A stretch of DNA of 64,000 nt from Leifsonia sp. Leaf336 (GTDB lineage Bacteria; Actinomycetota; Actinomycetes; Actinomycetales; Microbacteriaceae): contig NZ_LMOZ01000001.1 in NCBI RefSeq assembly GCF_001423695.1, forward strand, positions 186,001-250,000. The letters are read 5' to 3'. Below are positions 1 through 8,671 of the stretch, one piece after another. The notes below the pieces were generated by a model, which saw only the letters and a program-made list of their open reading frames with translations, had not been told where the DNA came from and searched no databases. The position numbers and the translations under genes were made by a program. The first letter of the stretch is position 1; each line of letters opens with the position of its first letter.

Positions 1-282
1 GCCGTCCATCATGCGCGTGACGTCCTCGGCGTGACCGGCCATGCCGTACGGGCCCGGGAGGTCGCCGCTGAGACCGCGGCCACGCAGGTCGGGCGCGACC
101 AGGCGCACGCCGGGCAGTGCCTCCGCGACGGCCGCCCAGGAGAGGTGGTTGGCGGTGATGCCGTGGATGCCGACCACCGGCATCCCCGCGGCGCCGGCGT
201 GCCACTGGCCACCGGCCAGCTCGCCGCCGTCGACCGCGACGCGGAAGGGACCAGGGTCGCTCCCCGGTGCCTCGGACGTCAT
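1..282 (-). CDS. alpha/beta hydrolase, partial (3' end outside window)
   Basis: The first 94 codons of an alpha/beta-hydrolase-fold protein are visible; the gene runs off the left edge. The start ATG at 282 overlaps the stop of the upstream dehydrogenase (ATGA), so the two are translationally coupled. The oxyanion-hole motif HGITAN lies at residues 40-45, followed by the APDLRGRG strand-turn at about 63-70, typical of lipase or C-C hydrolase relatives. The nucleophile elbow and the Asp/His residues are beyond the edge, so the substrate cannot be inferred. Confidence 0.85.
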   Translation of the reverse strand, partial: MTSEAPGSDPGPFRVAVDGGELAGGQWHAGAAGMPVVGIHGITANHLSWAAVAEALPGVRLVAPDLRGRGLSGDLPGPYGMAGHAEDVTRMMDG

Positions 283-1025
283 CGCGCGCTCCAGCCGCCG
301 TCGATCGTGTAGCTCGCGCCGGTGACCATGCGCGACTCGACGCCCGCCAGCCAGAGCGCGAGCCCGGCGACCTCCTCCGGCTCGACCAGGCTCTTGATCG
401 CCGGCTCGGTGAGCATGATCTTCTCGACCACCTCGTCCTCCGGGATGCCGTGCAGCCGCGCCTGATCGGCGATCTGCTTCTCGACCAGCGGCGTGCGCAC
501 GTAGCTCGGCTCGATGCAGTTGGAGGTGACGCCGTGCGCGGCGCCCTCGAGCGCGGTGACCTTCGACAGGCCCTCCAGCCCGTGCTTGGCGGCGACGTAG
601 GCCGACTTGAACTCGGAGGCGCGCAGGCCGTGCACGCTCGACACGTTGATGATGCGGCCGAAGCCGCGCTCGTACATCCCCGGCAGCGCGGCGCGGATGA
701 GGAGGAACGGCGCCTCCAGCATGATCCGCAGGAGGAGCGCGAAGCTCTCTGGCTCGAACTCGGGGATCGGGCGCACGTGCTGGAGGCCGGCGTTGTTGAC
801 GAGGATGTCGGTGTCGAGCCGCAGGTCGCCGAGCGTGGCCGTCTGCGAGAGGTCGACCTCCCACGCCTCGCCGCCCAGCCGGTCGGCGACCGCGCGAGCG
901 GCCTCGCCGTTCAGGTCGGCGATCGTGACGTGCGCACCGGCGGCCGAGAAGGCCTCCGCGCAGGCGAGGCCGATGCCGCTCGCTCCGCCGGTGATGAGGG
1001 CTCTGCGCCCCGAGAGGTCCGCCAT
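279..1025 (-). CDS. 3-hydroxybutyrate dehydrogenase-like SDR
   Basis: A 248-residue classical short-chain dehydrogenase that probably oxidises D-3-hydroxybutyrate to acetoacetate with NAD. Visible features are the cofactor loop TGGASGIG (residues 12-19), NNAG (77-80), the family-typical stretch LQHVRPIPEF (81-90), Ser129/130, and the catalytic Tyr143-x-x-x-Lys147 inside SAYVAAKHGL. The segment after the active site reads EPSYVRTPLV, where the family usually has PGYVRTPLV. It is the first gene of a two-gene unit and overlaps the downstream hydrolase by 4 bp. PHB or ketone-body use is an inference from family similarity. Confidence 0.88.
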   Translation of the reverse strand: MADLSGRRALITGGASGIGLACAEAFSAAGAHVTIADLNGEAARAVADRLGGEAWEVDLSQTATLGDLRLDTDILVNNAGLQHVRPIPEFEPESFALLLRIMLEAPFLLIRAALPGMYERGFGRIINVSSVHGLRASEFKSAYVAAKHGLEGLSKVTALEGAAHGVTSNCIEPSYVRTPLVEKQIADQARLHGIPEDEVVEKIMLTEPAIKSLVEPEEVAGLALWLAGVESRMVTGASYTIDGGWSAR

Positions 1026-1111
1026 CGCATGCTTCCTTCCCGAGCGCTCCCACCCACACCCGCACCCTACCCGCGGCCTCCGCCCGTGCGGAAGGAGGAC
1101 CGCACCCCGGC

Positions 1112-1549
1112 TCAGCTCGCGCTGCCGGCGGTGACGTCGGTGCCGTCGGAGAGCACGGGGGAGATGAGCCCGAACACGTTGCCGTCCGGATCGCGCAGGT
1201 AGGCGACGCGGCCGATCGACGGCATGTCGTCGGGAGGCAGCGCCTCACTGCCGCCGAGGTCGAGCCCGCGGCGGTAGAGATCGTCGACGTTCCCGTCGAT
1301 CCCCACCACGATGTTCGCGCCGGAGATCGGGGCGTCCGGGGCCGGCGGCGGCCCCATCCGCTGGGTGAGTCCGCCGTTGATGCCGGTGCCTGCGGCGCCC
1401 ATGCGGATGGCGCCCTCCCCGGTGTCGATCGCCCAGTAGGGCATGTCACCGAACCGGGTGAAGGTCCAGCCCAGGAGCTCGGAGTAGTAGTCCATCAAGC
1501 GCTGCGGCTCGGTGGCGTGGATTTCGAAATGGACGACGAGATTCGACAT
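1112..1549 (-). CDS. VOC family (glyoxalase/bleomycin-resistance fold) protein
   Basis: A 145-residue single-subunit vicinal-oxygen-chelate protein. The N-terminal half starts with VVHFEIHATEP and continues with MDYYSELLGWTF. The C-terminal half contains YLRDPDGNVFGLI, the usual second beta-alpha-beta metal-site module. The candidate metal ligands His7 and the late Glu/Gly region are only partly conserved, so it may be a non-enzymatic or ligand-binding VOC member. It is monocistronic, with a GTG-free ATG start preceded by a purine-rich stretch. Confidence 0.85.
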   Translation of the reverse strand: MSNLVVHFEIHATEPQRLMDYYSELLGWTFTRFGDMPYWAIDTGEGAIRMGAAGTGINGGLTQRMGPPPAPDAPISGANIVVGIDGNVDDLYRRGLDLGGSEALPPDDMPSIGRVAYLRDPDGNVFGLISPVLSDGTDVTAGSAS

Positions 1550-1631
1550 GGTGCCTCCCGCCGCCGAGCCTAACCGCGGCGGGCGGTGTCGGGAACGGAG
1601 GATTTTCGGCTCGACGCGCCCGGGGGAAGCA

Positions 1632-1680
1632 GCGAACGGAGGAGATCCGGGCCCGCTGGGGGCGGATCTCCTCCGTTCGC
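1632..1680. repeat. Perfect 18-bp inverted repeat (GGAGGAGAT palindrome family)
   Basis: Arms GCGAACGGAGGAGATCCG (1632-1649) and its exact reverse complement (1663-1680) enclose a 13-nt loop. It lies between the 5' end of the VOC gene and the 3' end of the GH3 gene, so it would sit downstream of GH3 as a strong RNA hairpin without a T-tract. Similar GGAGGAGAT arms recur at 55108-55328. Confidence 0.8.
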
Positions 1681-1703
1681 GAGGGAGGTGCGGGAGGACG
1701 GGG

Positions 1704-4016
1704 TCAGACGACGGGAGCGGCCGCGGGGGTCGTCACAGCGACCTCCACGAGGCGGCCGTCGTCGGGCGTGACGACGTGCGTCGGGCCGGTCAGCTCGATG
1801 GCGGTCGCCGTCTCGCGCTCGGCGCAGGACGGGCCGACCCACAGCTCCACGTCGCCTGGCTCCACGATGCGCTCGCCGTCGCGGCCGGTGAAGGCCAATC
1901 GCGCGGTCGGCACCCGGAGGGCGACCACGGCCTCCTCGCCGGGCTCCAGCGTGAGGCGGGTGTAGCCGAGCAGCTGCGCGACGGGACGCGTGACGCTCGC
2001 GAAGACGTCGCGCGCGTAGAGCTGCACCAGGTCGGTGCCCGCCCGCTCGCCAGTGTTGCGCACGGTCACGCGCGCCTCGAACGCGGCGCCGGCGGCGACG
2101 GTCGCGTCGACCTCCAGCCCGCTGCGCTCGAACGTCGTGTAGCTCAGGCCGTGCCCGAACGGGAGGACGGGCGTGCTGTCGGCGCTCGTCACGTCCGAAG
2201 GGCCGCCGAGCAGCGGGTGGAGGTACGAGAACGGCTGCGCGCCGGCCGACCGCGGCAGCGAGACCGGGAGGTGGCCCGACGGCGCGACGCGGCCGGAGAG
2301 CACGGCGGCGATCGCGCGGCCGCCCTCCTCACCCGGGAAGAAGGCCTGCAGCACCGCGGCGGGCGCATCCGGTCCCTCCACGGCCCAGTCGATGGCGTAC
2401 GGGCGGCCGGAGAGCAGGATCACGACGGTCGGCGTGCCGGTGCGGACGACAGCCTCCACCAGCTCGCGCTGCACGCCGGGCAGCTCCAGGCTCTCCACGT
2501 CGTTGCCCTCGCCGACCGTGCCGCGGCCGAAGAGGCCCGCCCGATCGCCCACCACGACGACGGCGACGTCGGCGTCGGCGGCCGCGCTCACCGCGGTGAC
2601 GATGCCGGAGCGATCGTCGCCCTCCACGTCGCAGCCGCGGGCGTGCACCAGCTCGGCCGTCGGGAACTCCTCGTGCAGCGCCTCCAGCACCGAGGGCAGC
2701 TCGAAGCCGAGCGGCACCTCCGGGTGGTGAGCGAGCACGTGGTTGGCGAACGAGTAGCAGCCCATCAGGGCCTCTGCGGCGTCGGCGTTGGGCCCGATGA
2801 CCGCGATCCGCGCGGCGGCGCGGTCGCCCTCGAGCGGCAGCGTGCCGTCGTTCGTCAGCAGCACGAGCGACTCCTCGGCCAGCCGCAGCGCGAGCTCGCG
2901 GTGGAGGGGGGAGTCGAGCTCGACCGAGGTGGGCGGCGTGTCGAACGTCTCGTCGAGCAGGCCCAGCTCCTCCTTCTGCGCGAGCAGCCGCAGCACGGCC
3001 CGGTCGACCAGCGCCTCGTCGGCGAGACCCTCGCGGATCCGCGCCGCCAGCGGGGCGAGGAAGGCGTCGCCGGTCGGCAGCTCGACGTCGATGCCTGCCG
3101 TCAGCGCCAGTTCGGCGGCCTCGCCGCGGTCGGCCGCGATGCGGTGCATGGTGTGCAGGAAGGCGACGGAGAAGTAGTCGGCCACGACCGTCCCGTCGAA
3201 GCCCCACTCGTCGCGGAGCACGCCGGTGAGGTAGTCGGGGTTCGCGGCGACCGGCACGCCGTCGATCTCGGCGTAGGAGTTCATCACCGAGCGCACGCCG
3301 CCGTCGCGGATCGCCATCTCGAACGGAGGCAGCAGAACGTCCCGCACCTCCCGCACGCCGGCGTGCACCGGCGCGTGGTTGCGCCCGGCCTGCGACGCCG
3401 AGTAGCCGACGAAGTGCTTGAGGGTCGCGTGCACCCCGGACGACTGCAGGCCGCGCACGTACGCGGTGCCGATCGTCCCGACCACGTACGGGTCCTCCGC
3501 GATGCACTCGTCGACGCGGCCCCAGCGCGGGTCGCGGATCACGTCGAGGACCGGTGCCAGGCCCTGGTGGATGCCGAGCTCGCGCATCGAGGCGCCGATC
3601 GCGGCGCCCACCTCCTCCACCAGCGCGGGGTCGAACGCGGCGCCCCACGCGAGCGGCGTCGGGAACGTCGCGGCCTTCCACGCCGCCAGCCCGGTCAGGC
3701 ACTCCTCGTGCACGAGCGCGGGGATGCCCAGCCGGGTCTCCTCGCGCAGGCGGCGCTGCTCCGACCACAGCCAGCTCGCGCGCTCCACCGGGTCGACGGG
3801 ACGGGTGCCGTACACGCGGGTGAGGTGCCCGATGCCCTGCTTCGTCGCGTCCTCGTAGCTCTGGCCGGTGGTCATCTCGCCGTCGAGCGGTGCGACGTTG
3901 TCGTCGCCCTTGTCGACCCAGTAGCCGACGATCTGTGCGAGCTTCTCGTCGAGCGTCATCTCGCTCAGCAGCCGGCGGACCCGATCGGAGGCGGCCGGGA
4001 GGTTGTCAGTAGTCAT
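1704..4016 (-). CDS. GH3 beta-glucosidase/beta-xylosidase
   Basis: A 770-residue glycoside hydrolase family 3 enzyme that hydrolyses beta-linked glucose or xylose oligomers. No signal peptide is visible, so it probably acts in the cytoplasm on imported oligosaccharides. The N-terminal TIM barrel shows the substrate-binding KHFVGYSA (Lys200-His201) and the nucleophile in GTVVADYFSV (Asp280). The alpha/beta sandwich follows. A C-terminal fibronectin-III-like domain (about residues 640-710) contains the usual RNTGERAGTDLVQLYARD motif. It is the last gene of the minus-strand operon with the binding protein and two permeases, 43 bp after the MalG-like gene. Glucosidase versus xylosidase specificity cannot be told from sequence. 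Confidence 0.93.
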   Translation of the reverse strand: MTTDNLPAASDRVRRLLSEMTLDEKLAQIVGYWVDKGDDNVAPLDGEMTTGQSYEDATKQGIGHLTRVYGTRPVDPVERASWLWSEQRRLREETRLGIPALVHEECLTGLAAWKAATFPTPLAWGAAFDPALVEEVGAAIGASMRELGIHQGLAPVLDVIRDPRWGRVDECIAEDPYVVGTIGTAYVRGLQSSGVHATLKHFVGYSASQAGRNHAPVHAGVREVRDVLLPPFEMAIRDGGVRSVMNSYAEIDGVPVAANPDYLTGVLRDEWGFDGTVVADYFSVAFLHTMHRIAADRGEAAELALTAGIDVELPTGDAFLAPLAARIREGLADEALVDRAVLRLLAQKEELGLLDETFDTPPTSVELDSPLHRELALRLAEESLVLLTNDGTLPLEGDRAAARIAVIGPNADAAEALMGCYSFANHVLAHHPEVPLGFELPSVLEALHEEFPTAELVHARGCDVEGDDRSGIVTAVSAAADADVAVVVVGDRAGLFGRGTVGEGNDVESLELPGVQRELVEAVVRTGTPTVVILLSGRPYAIDWAVEGPDAPAAVLQAFFPGEEGGRAIAAVLSGRVAPSGHLPVSLPRSAGAQPFSYLHPLLGGPSDVTSADSTPVLPFGHGLSYTTFERSGLEVDATVAAGAAFEARVTVRNTGERAGTDLVQLYARDVFASVTRPVAQLLGYTRLTLEPGEEAVVALRVPTARLAFTGRDGERIVEPGDVELWVGPSCAERETATAIELTGPTHVVTPDDGRLVEVAVTTPAAAPVV

Positions 4017-4059
4017 AGGTCTTTCCTGCGTACGTGGGTGTGCGTCGAGCCGGGAGGGC

Positions 4060-4941
4060 TCAGCCCTTGACCGCGCCGGTCAGACCGCCGACGATGCGGC
4101 GCTCGAACAGGCTGAAGAAGATCAGGGCGGGAATCATCGAGAGGGACGTGAAGGCGAGCACCTTCGAGGTGTCCGTCGCGTACTGCGACGAGAACGCCTG
4201 CACGCCCAGCGGGAGGGTGAAGGTGGCCTGGTCGTTCAGGATGAACAGCGGGAGCAGGTAGCTGTTCCAGCTGCCGATGAAGGCCAGGATGCCGACCGTG
4301 ATAACGCCGGGGAGCGACAGCCGCAGCACCATCCGGAAGAAGAAGCCCAGGCGGCTGCAGCCGTCGATGAAGGCGGCCTCCTGGATCTCGTCGGGGATCG
4401 CGCGCAGGAACGGCACGAGGATGATGATGGTCGTTGGCAGGGCGAACGCGATCTGCGGGATGATGACGCCCGCGAGCGAGTTCATCAGGCCGAGGTTGCG
4501 CACCACGATGTAGAGCGGCGTGATGGCGACCGTGATCGGGAACATCAGGCCGGCGGCGAACAGCGCGTAGAGGAAGCCGCTGCCGCGGAAGGTGTACCGG
4601 GCGAGCACGTAGCTGGCCATCAGCCCCAGCGCGACGGCGCCGACCGTGGTGACGAGCGCGGTGATCGTCGAGTTGAGCACCTGGCCCCAGAACACCCCGC
4701 CCGTGAGCACGTCGAGGTAGTTCGCCGGGTTCCACGGGTTCGGGAAGCCGGCCGGGTCGACCGTGATCTGCGAGTTGGTGCGGAAGCCGCCGATGATGAT
4801 GTACGCGATCGGCACGATCATCAGGGCGATGACGACCAGCGCGATGAAGTAGACGGCGGGAGATCCCCAGGGGAGGCTCTTCCGCTCGGCGCGGCGCGCG
4901 GCGCGGGACCGGGTGGAGGGAGCGGTGAGGGTGGTCATCAC
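4060..4941 (-). CDS. Carbohydrate ABC transporter permease, MalG type
   Basis: A 293-residue inner-membrane permease of the CUT1 family with about six hydrophobic segments. The cytoplasmic EAA loop reads IQEAAFIDGCSRLGFFFRM and contacts the shared ATPase. It overlaps the preceding MalF-like gene by 4 bp (ATGA at 4938-4941). No ATP-binding gene is present in this locus, so a multitasking MsiK/MalK-type ATPase encoded elsewhere probably powers it, as is common in actinobacteria. Confidence 0.93.
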   Translation of the reverse strand: MMTTLTAPSTRSRAARRAERKSLPWGSPAVYFIALVVIALMIVPIAYIIIGGFRTNSQITVDPAGFPNPWNPANYLDVLTGGVFWGQVLNSTITALVTTVGAVALGLMASYVLARYTFRGSGFLYALFAAGLMFPITVAITPLYIVVRNLGLMNSLAGVIIPQIAFALPTTIIILVPFLRAIPDEIQEAAFIDGCSRLGFFFRMVLRLSLPGVITVGILAFIGSWNSYLLPLFILNDQATFTLPLGVQAFSSQYATDTSKVLAFTSLSMIPALIFFSLFERRIVGGLTGAVKG

Positions 4942-6011
4942 GCTGTCCTTTCTTTGGCGGCGCCGCGCTTGGCGCGCTTCGAAGCGCGTTCCACGTCCTT
5001 GGCGTTCGTGATGGCTCCCGCGGTGTCGCGGCGGAGGACGAAGCGCTGATAGATGAGCGCGACGAACAGGGAGATCAGGAAGATCACCACGGCGACGGCG
5101 TTGCCGTAGCCGTAGTTGCCGGCGTTGCGGCCGTTGGCGACCATGTAGGTCGCCATCGTCGAGGTGCCGGCGACGCCGGCCACGTACTGGCCCCAGATGA
5201 TGTAGACGAGGTCGAACAGCTGCAGCGCGCCGATGATCGAGAGGAACGCCCAGATGCGCAGTGTGGGCGCGAGCAGCGGCAGGGTGATCCTGCGCTGGAT
5301 CTGCCAGTACGACGCGCCGTCGAGGGCGGCCGCTTCGTAGAGCTCCTCGGGGATGCCCTGCAGGCCGGCGAGGAAGAGGATGACGGCGAAGCCGACGTAC
5401 TTCCAGGTCAGGATGCCCACCAAGGTCCAGATGGCGATGCTCGAGTTGGACAGCCAGTCCTGGGCCATCCAGCCGAGGCCGACGTTGTGCAGGAAGCCGT
5501 TGAGCGCGCCGTTGGTGGCGAGCATCAGGCTCCAGCCCGTGCCGACCACGACCTCCGAGATGACGTAGGGCACGAAGATCAGCACGCGGATGATCGACTG
5601 GCCCTTCATCTTCCTGTTCAGCAGTAGTGCCAGGAGGATCGCGATCGGGCCCTGGATGACGATGGACATCACGACGATGAAGGCGTTGTGTCCGAGCGCC
5701 GCCTGGAAGGCGTGGTCGGTCAGGATGACCAGGTAGTTCTGGAGGCCGACGAAGTCGGTGGGCGTCCCGTATCCGGCCCAGCGGAAGAAGCCGTAGTACG
5801 CGGCCATCACGACGGGGAAGATGACGAACGCCAGGAAGACGATGACGGCGGGGCCGGCCAGGAGGAGGATCTCGGCGCGGAGGCCCCAGCCCGCGCCGCG
5901 GCGGCGGCGCTGCGGCGACGGGAGCGACGCGGCTGCGCCGCTCCCGTCGTGCTGCGCGAGATCCGCCGTCGACACGTGCTCGGTCGAGGTCGACTCGCGG
6001 GTGTTGCTCAC
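4938..6011 (-). CDS. Carbohydrate ABC transporter permease, MalF type
   Basis: A 357-residue CUT1 permease. The reading frame is open far upstream, into the binding-protein gene, but that extension is a frame shadow. The GTG at 6011 is chosen because it follows the binding-protein stop by 11 bp and gives a normal-length product. A Ser/Thr-rich cytoplasmic N-terminus of about 45 residues precedes about six membrane helices. The EAA loop reads ELYEAAALDGASYWQIQRR. It pairs with the MalG-like permease next to it. Confidence 0.93.
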   Translation of the reverse strand: MSNTRESTSTEHVSTADLAQHDGSGAAASLPSPQRRRRGAGWGLRAEILLLAGPAVIVFLAFVIFPVVMAAYYGFFRWAGYGTPTDFVGLQNYLVILTDHAFQAALGHNAFIVVMSIVIQGPIAILLALLLNRKMKGQSIIRVLIFVPYVISEVVVGTGWSLMLATNGALNGFLHNVGLGWMAQDWLSNSSIAIWTLVGILTWKYVGFAVILFLAGLQGIPEELYEAAALDGASYWQIQRRITLPLLAPTLRIWAFLSIIGALQLFDLVYIIWGQYVAGVAGTSTMATYMVANGRNAGNYGYGNAVAVVIFLISLFVALIYQRFVLRRDTAGAITNAKDVERASKRAKRGAAKERTA

Positions 6012-6022
6012 TGTGCGGCCTC

Positions 6023-7309
6023 TCAGCCCTTCTTGGCGGCGTCGTTCGCGGCCTGGATCATGCCCTTGGCGTCGGTCTTGCCGGCGAGCATGTCGACCAC
6101 GGCCACGTTGAGCGCGTTGCCGATGTTCTGGCCGAGGACGGTGTCCAGCCACTGGGAGACGTACGGCGCCTTGTTGTAGGCGGCCAGGACATCCTTGAGG
6201 TAGGGCTCCGTCACGCTCTTCTGCGCGTCGGTGTTGACGGGCGGCGAGTTGAACGCCTTGTAGTACGCGACCTGCTGCGGCGTGGTGGCGATGAAGTTGA
6301 GGAAGTCGGCGCACTCCTTCGGAGCCTTCACCGAGCACGAGTAGCCGTCGACGCCACCCATGATCGAGCCGGGCTCGCCCTTGCCGCCGGACAGCTCGGG
6401 GAACGGGTAGAAGCCGAGGTCGGGCAGGGGCTTCTGGTCGGGGGTCAGGGAGGCGATCACGCCCGGGTCCCAGGCTCCCATGAGCTCCATCGCGGCCTTG
6501 TGGTTGGCCACCAGGCCGGCGGAGGAGCCGGCGCCCTGCTGGGCGGAGGTGGTCAGGAAGCCGTCGTTGAACGGCTTCTTCCCGGCGAAGTCCTGGAGGT
6601 CCTGAGCGGCCTTCGTCCAGCACGGGTCGCTGAAGCTCTTCGAGTCAGCGGTCTTCTCCATCGTGGCGCCGGAGCACTCGCGCAGCGCGAACCAGTAGAA
6701 CCAGTGCGCGGCCGGCCAGGCGTCCTTCGCTCCGAGGGCGATCGGGGCGACGCCGGTCGACTTCAGCTTCTGAACGTCGGCGCTGAGGTCGTCGATGGTC
6801 GCGGGAGCCTCGGTGATCCCTGCCGCCTTGAAGAGGTCCTGGCTGTAGAACAGGCCGCCAGGGAGCACGGCGAGGGGCATCGCCCAGACCTTGTCCTGGT
6901 AGGTCTCCGCCTTGAACGAGCCGGACGAGATGACCTTCTTGGTGTCGGAGGACACCTTGCCGGTGAGGTCCATCAGCTGACCGGCCTGCACCATGGCGGC
7001 CATCTTGCCGCCGCCGCGCTGCAGGAAGATGTCGGGCGCGTCGCCGGAGTTGAGCGCCGTCTGCAGCTTGCCGTCGAGGTCCTCGTTCTGGATCGACTGC
7101 ATCTTGATGGTGACGTTCGGGTTGGCCTTCTCGAAGGCCGCGATGGCGTCCTTCCAGTACTGCTGGCCGGGGCCGGTGGTGGAGTTCTGCCACAGCGTCA
7201 TGCTGACTTTGCTGTTGCTGGAGCTGTCACTGGTGCCGCTGCAGGCGGTGAGCGCGAGCGAGCCGGCGGCCAGGACAGCTGCTCCGATGAGGAGCTTCTT
7301 GGCTTTCAT
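6023..7309 (-). CDS. Sugar ABC transporter substrate-binding lipoprotein
   Basis: A 428-residue extracytoplasmic solute-binding protein of the family-1 (MalE/CebE-like) type. A lipoprotein signal peptide ends in the lipobox LTAC with the lipidated Cys23, followed by a Ser/Thr/Asn linker. The mature part has the expected start SMTLWQNSTTGPGQQYWKDA and the later family-typical AAMELMGAWDPG. It is the first gene of the operon and is expressed from the promoter at 7466-7494. Together with the GH3 gene it suggests uptake of beta-oligosaccharides (inference). Confidence 0.93.
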   Translation of the reverse strand: MKAKKLLIGAAVLAAGSLALTACSGTSDSSSNSKVSMTLWQNSTTGPGQQYWKDAIAAFEKANPNVTIKMQSIQNEDLDGKLQTALNSGDAPDIFLQRGGGKMAAMVQAGQLMDLTGKVSSDTKKVISSGSFKAETYQDKVWAMPLAVLPGGLFYSQDLFKAAGITEAPATIDDLSADVQKLKSTGVAPIALGAKDAWPAAHWFYWFALRECSGATMEKTADSKSFSDPCWTKAAQDLQDFAGKKPFNDGFLTTSAQQGAGSSAGLVANHKAAMELMGAWDPGVIASLTPDQKPLPDLGFYPFPELSGGKGEPGSIMGGVDGYSCSVKAPKECADFLNFIATTPQQVAYYKAFNSPPVNTDAQKSVTEPYLKDVLAAYNKAPYVSQWLDTVLGQNIGNALNVAVVDMLAGKTDAKGMIQAANDAAKKG

Positions 7310-7465
7310 GTGATTCCAACCTGTTCTCTTCGTTGAGCGGCATCCACGTGTTCGTCGATGCCCGGTGACGGGAGTCCGTGTGGGGGGGTTACCGGGCCTG
7401 CGAAGCCTCTCGCCTGCGCCGGTGCACGGTCTCGTCGGGGTCCGGGAGGCTGACCGGACCGTGTC

Positions 7466-7494
7466 AGTGTCGCAACCTCTCCCAGGGGTGTCAA
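7466..7494 (-). promoter_or_regulatory. Sigma-70-type promoter of the sugar ABC/GH3 operon
   Basis: Read on the minus strand, there is a consensus -35 TTGACA (7494-7489), a 17-nt spacer and a -10 GACACT (7471-7466). Transcription would start near 7459 and leave a leader of about 150 nt before the ATG at 7309. The -35 box touches the AAACGTTT dyad bound presumably by the neighbouring LacI protein. Confidence 0.6.
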
Positions 7495-7527
7495 ACGTTT
7501 TCGAAATCCTTTTCGAAATCCTTTTCC
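7491..7527. promoter_or_regulatory. Putative LacI operator and 12-bp tandem repeats
   Basis: AAACGTTT (7493-7500) is a perfect 8-bp palindrome with the central CG typical of LacI-family operators, and it overlaps the -35 of the transporter operon. It runs into two tandem copies of TTTTCGAAATCC (7498-7509, 7510-7521) and a third partial copy. The cluster lies between the two divergent promoters and could serve both. Confidence 0.5.
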
Positions 7528-7534
7528 ATCTTGC

Positions 7535-7551
7535 TAGGCTGCACGGTCATG
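7535..7551 (+). promoter_or_regulatory. -10 box of leaderless lacI-family gene
   Basis: TAGGCT at 7535-7540 ends only 8 nt before the ATG at 7549, so the expected start of transcription coincides with the start codon. No Shine-Dalgarno sequence is present. This supports a leaderless mRNA and the choice of 7549 over the upstream in-frame ATG. Confidence 0.45.
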
Positions 7552-8547
7552 GGACGACGACCAACCATCAACGACGTGGCTGAAGCGGCCGGTGTGTCCG
7601 CTGCGACCGTGTCGAAAGCGGTCAACGGCCGCTACGGTGTGGCCTCCCACACGGCCGAGCGCGTCCTCCAGATCGTGGAGGAGCTCGGCTACGAGTCCAG
7701 CCTGGTCGCGAGCAGCATGCGCAACCGCCAGACCGGTGTGATCGGGGTGCTGGTCGCCGACTTCGAGCCGTTCAGCGCCGAGGTGCTCAAAGGCGTCGGT
7801 GCGGCGCTCGCCGACTCCCGCTACGACCTCCTCGCCTACAGCGGGTCGCGCCAGCTCTCCCCGGAGGGGTGGGAGCGCCGCTCGCTCAGCCGGCTGAGCG
7901 GCACCCTCATCGACGGCGTCATCATGGTGACCCCGACGGTCGTCAACGCCAATGCCGACGTGCCGATCGTCGCGGTCGACCCGCACACCGGCCGCGCCGA
8001 CCTCCCCACAGTGGAGTCGGACAGCTTCGGCGGGGCGCGCAGCGCGGTCGACTTCCTGATCGGCCTCGGCCACCGCCGCATCGGCTTCGTCGCAGGCCGC
8101 CCCGACCTCCGGTCGTCGGCGGCGCGCGACGCGGGCTACCGGCGGGCGCTGAGCGAGGCCGGCATCGCCTTCGACCCGGCGATCGTCGGCGTCGGCAACT
8201 ACGAGCAGGAGAGCGCCCGGGAGGCTGCACGGCGCCTCCTCGCCGCGCCGGAGCGGCCCAGCGCGATCTTCGCCGCCAACGACCTGTCCGCCATCGTCGT
8301 CATCGAGGTGGCGCACGAGCTCGGCCTCGAGGTGCCGCGCGACCTGTCGGTGGTCGGCTTCGACGACATCCCGGAGGCCTCCCGCTTCTCCACGCCGCTG
8401 ACGACCGTCCGGCAGCCCATGGGCAGGTTGGGCGCCGCGGCGGCCGAGATGGTCGTCGCGCTGATGTCGGGCGAGACCCCCGATCCGACGCATGTGCGCC
8501 TCCCGACGCGCCTCGTGCGCCGGGCGAGCACGGCGCCGCCGGGCTAG
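7549..8547 (+). CDS. LacI family transcriptional regulator
   Basis: A 332-residue LacI/GalR regulator. The N-terminal helix-turn-helix reads INDVAEAAGVSAATVSKAVN, followed by the hinge and a periplasmic-binding-like effector domain (about residues 60-330) with the typical VVGFDDIPEAS. The frame is open upstream to 7378, but the ATG at 7549 places the HTH at the extreme N-terminus as the family requires. It is divergent from the beta-oligosaccharide transporter and is its likely repressor; the inducer would be the imported or hydrolysed sugar. Confidence 0.92.
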   Translation: MGRRPTINDVAEAAGVSAATVSKAVNGRYGVASHTAERVLQIVEELGYESSLVASSMRNRQTGVIGVLVADFEPFSAEVLKGVGAALADSRYDLLAYSGSRQLSPEGWERRSLSRLSGTLIDGVIMVTPTVVNANADVPIVAVDPHTGRADLPTVESDSFGGARSAVDFLIGLGHRRIGFVAGRPDLRSSAARDAGYRRALSEAGIAFDPAIVGVGNYEQESAREAARRLLAAPERPSAIFAANDLSAIVVIEVAHELGLEVPRDLSVVGFDDIPEASRFSTPLTTVRQPMGRLGAAAAEMVVALMSGETPDPTHVRLPTRLVRRASTAPPG

Positions 8548-8555
8548 CCTCCCGC

Positions 8556-8612
8556 CGAAGGGCACGTAAGCGCCCCTAAAGCCGCGCTTTGGGGGCCTTA
8601 AGGCGCCCTTCG
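8556..8612. repeat. 57-nt palindromic repeat, copy 1 (GTAAG subtype)
   Basis: An imperfect hairpin with arms starting CGAAGGGCACGTAAG and ending GGCGCCCTTCG, closed around GCCGC. It starts 8 bp after the lacI-type stop codon and precedes the DUF559 gene. It has the same length and outer arms as copies at 9526, 14502, 49732 and 62882, and shares its inner sequence only with the 9526 copy. Confidence 0.8.
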
Positions 8613-8671
8613 ACGACGTGCGCTGTGGATAACTCGGGAGGGCAGGGCGGCCGCCTGGCAGGGTGGCGGGC

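Noticed and set aside
1512-4070. An 852-codon open frame on the plus strand opposite the GH3 gene
   Set aside because: It is the antisense shadow of a clear GH3 gene; composition is dominated by Arg, Gly, Ala and Asp repeats with no domain motifs, as expected for a high-GC reverse frame.
4938-6623. Long frame that would extend the MalF-type permease by about 200 residues
   Set aside because: The extension overlaps the binding-protein gene in another frame; the GTG at 6011 follows that gene directly.
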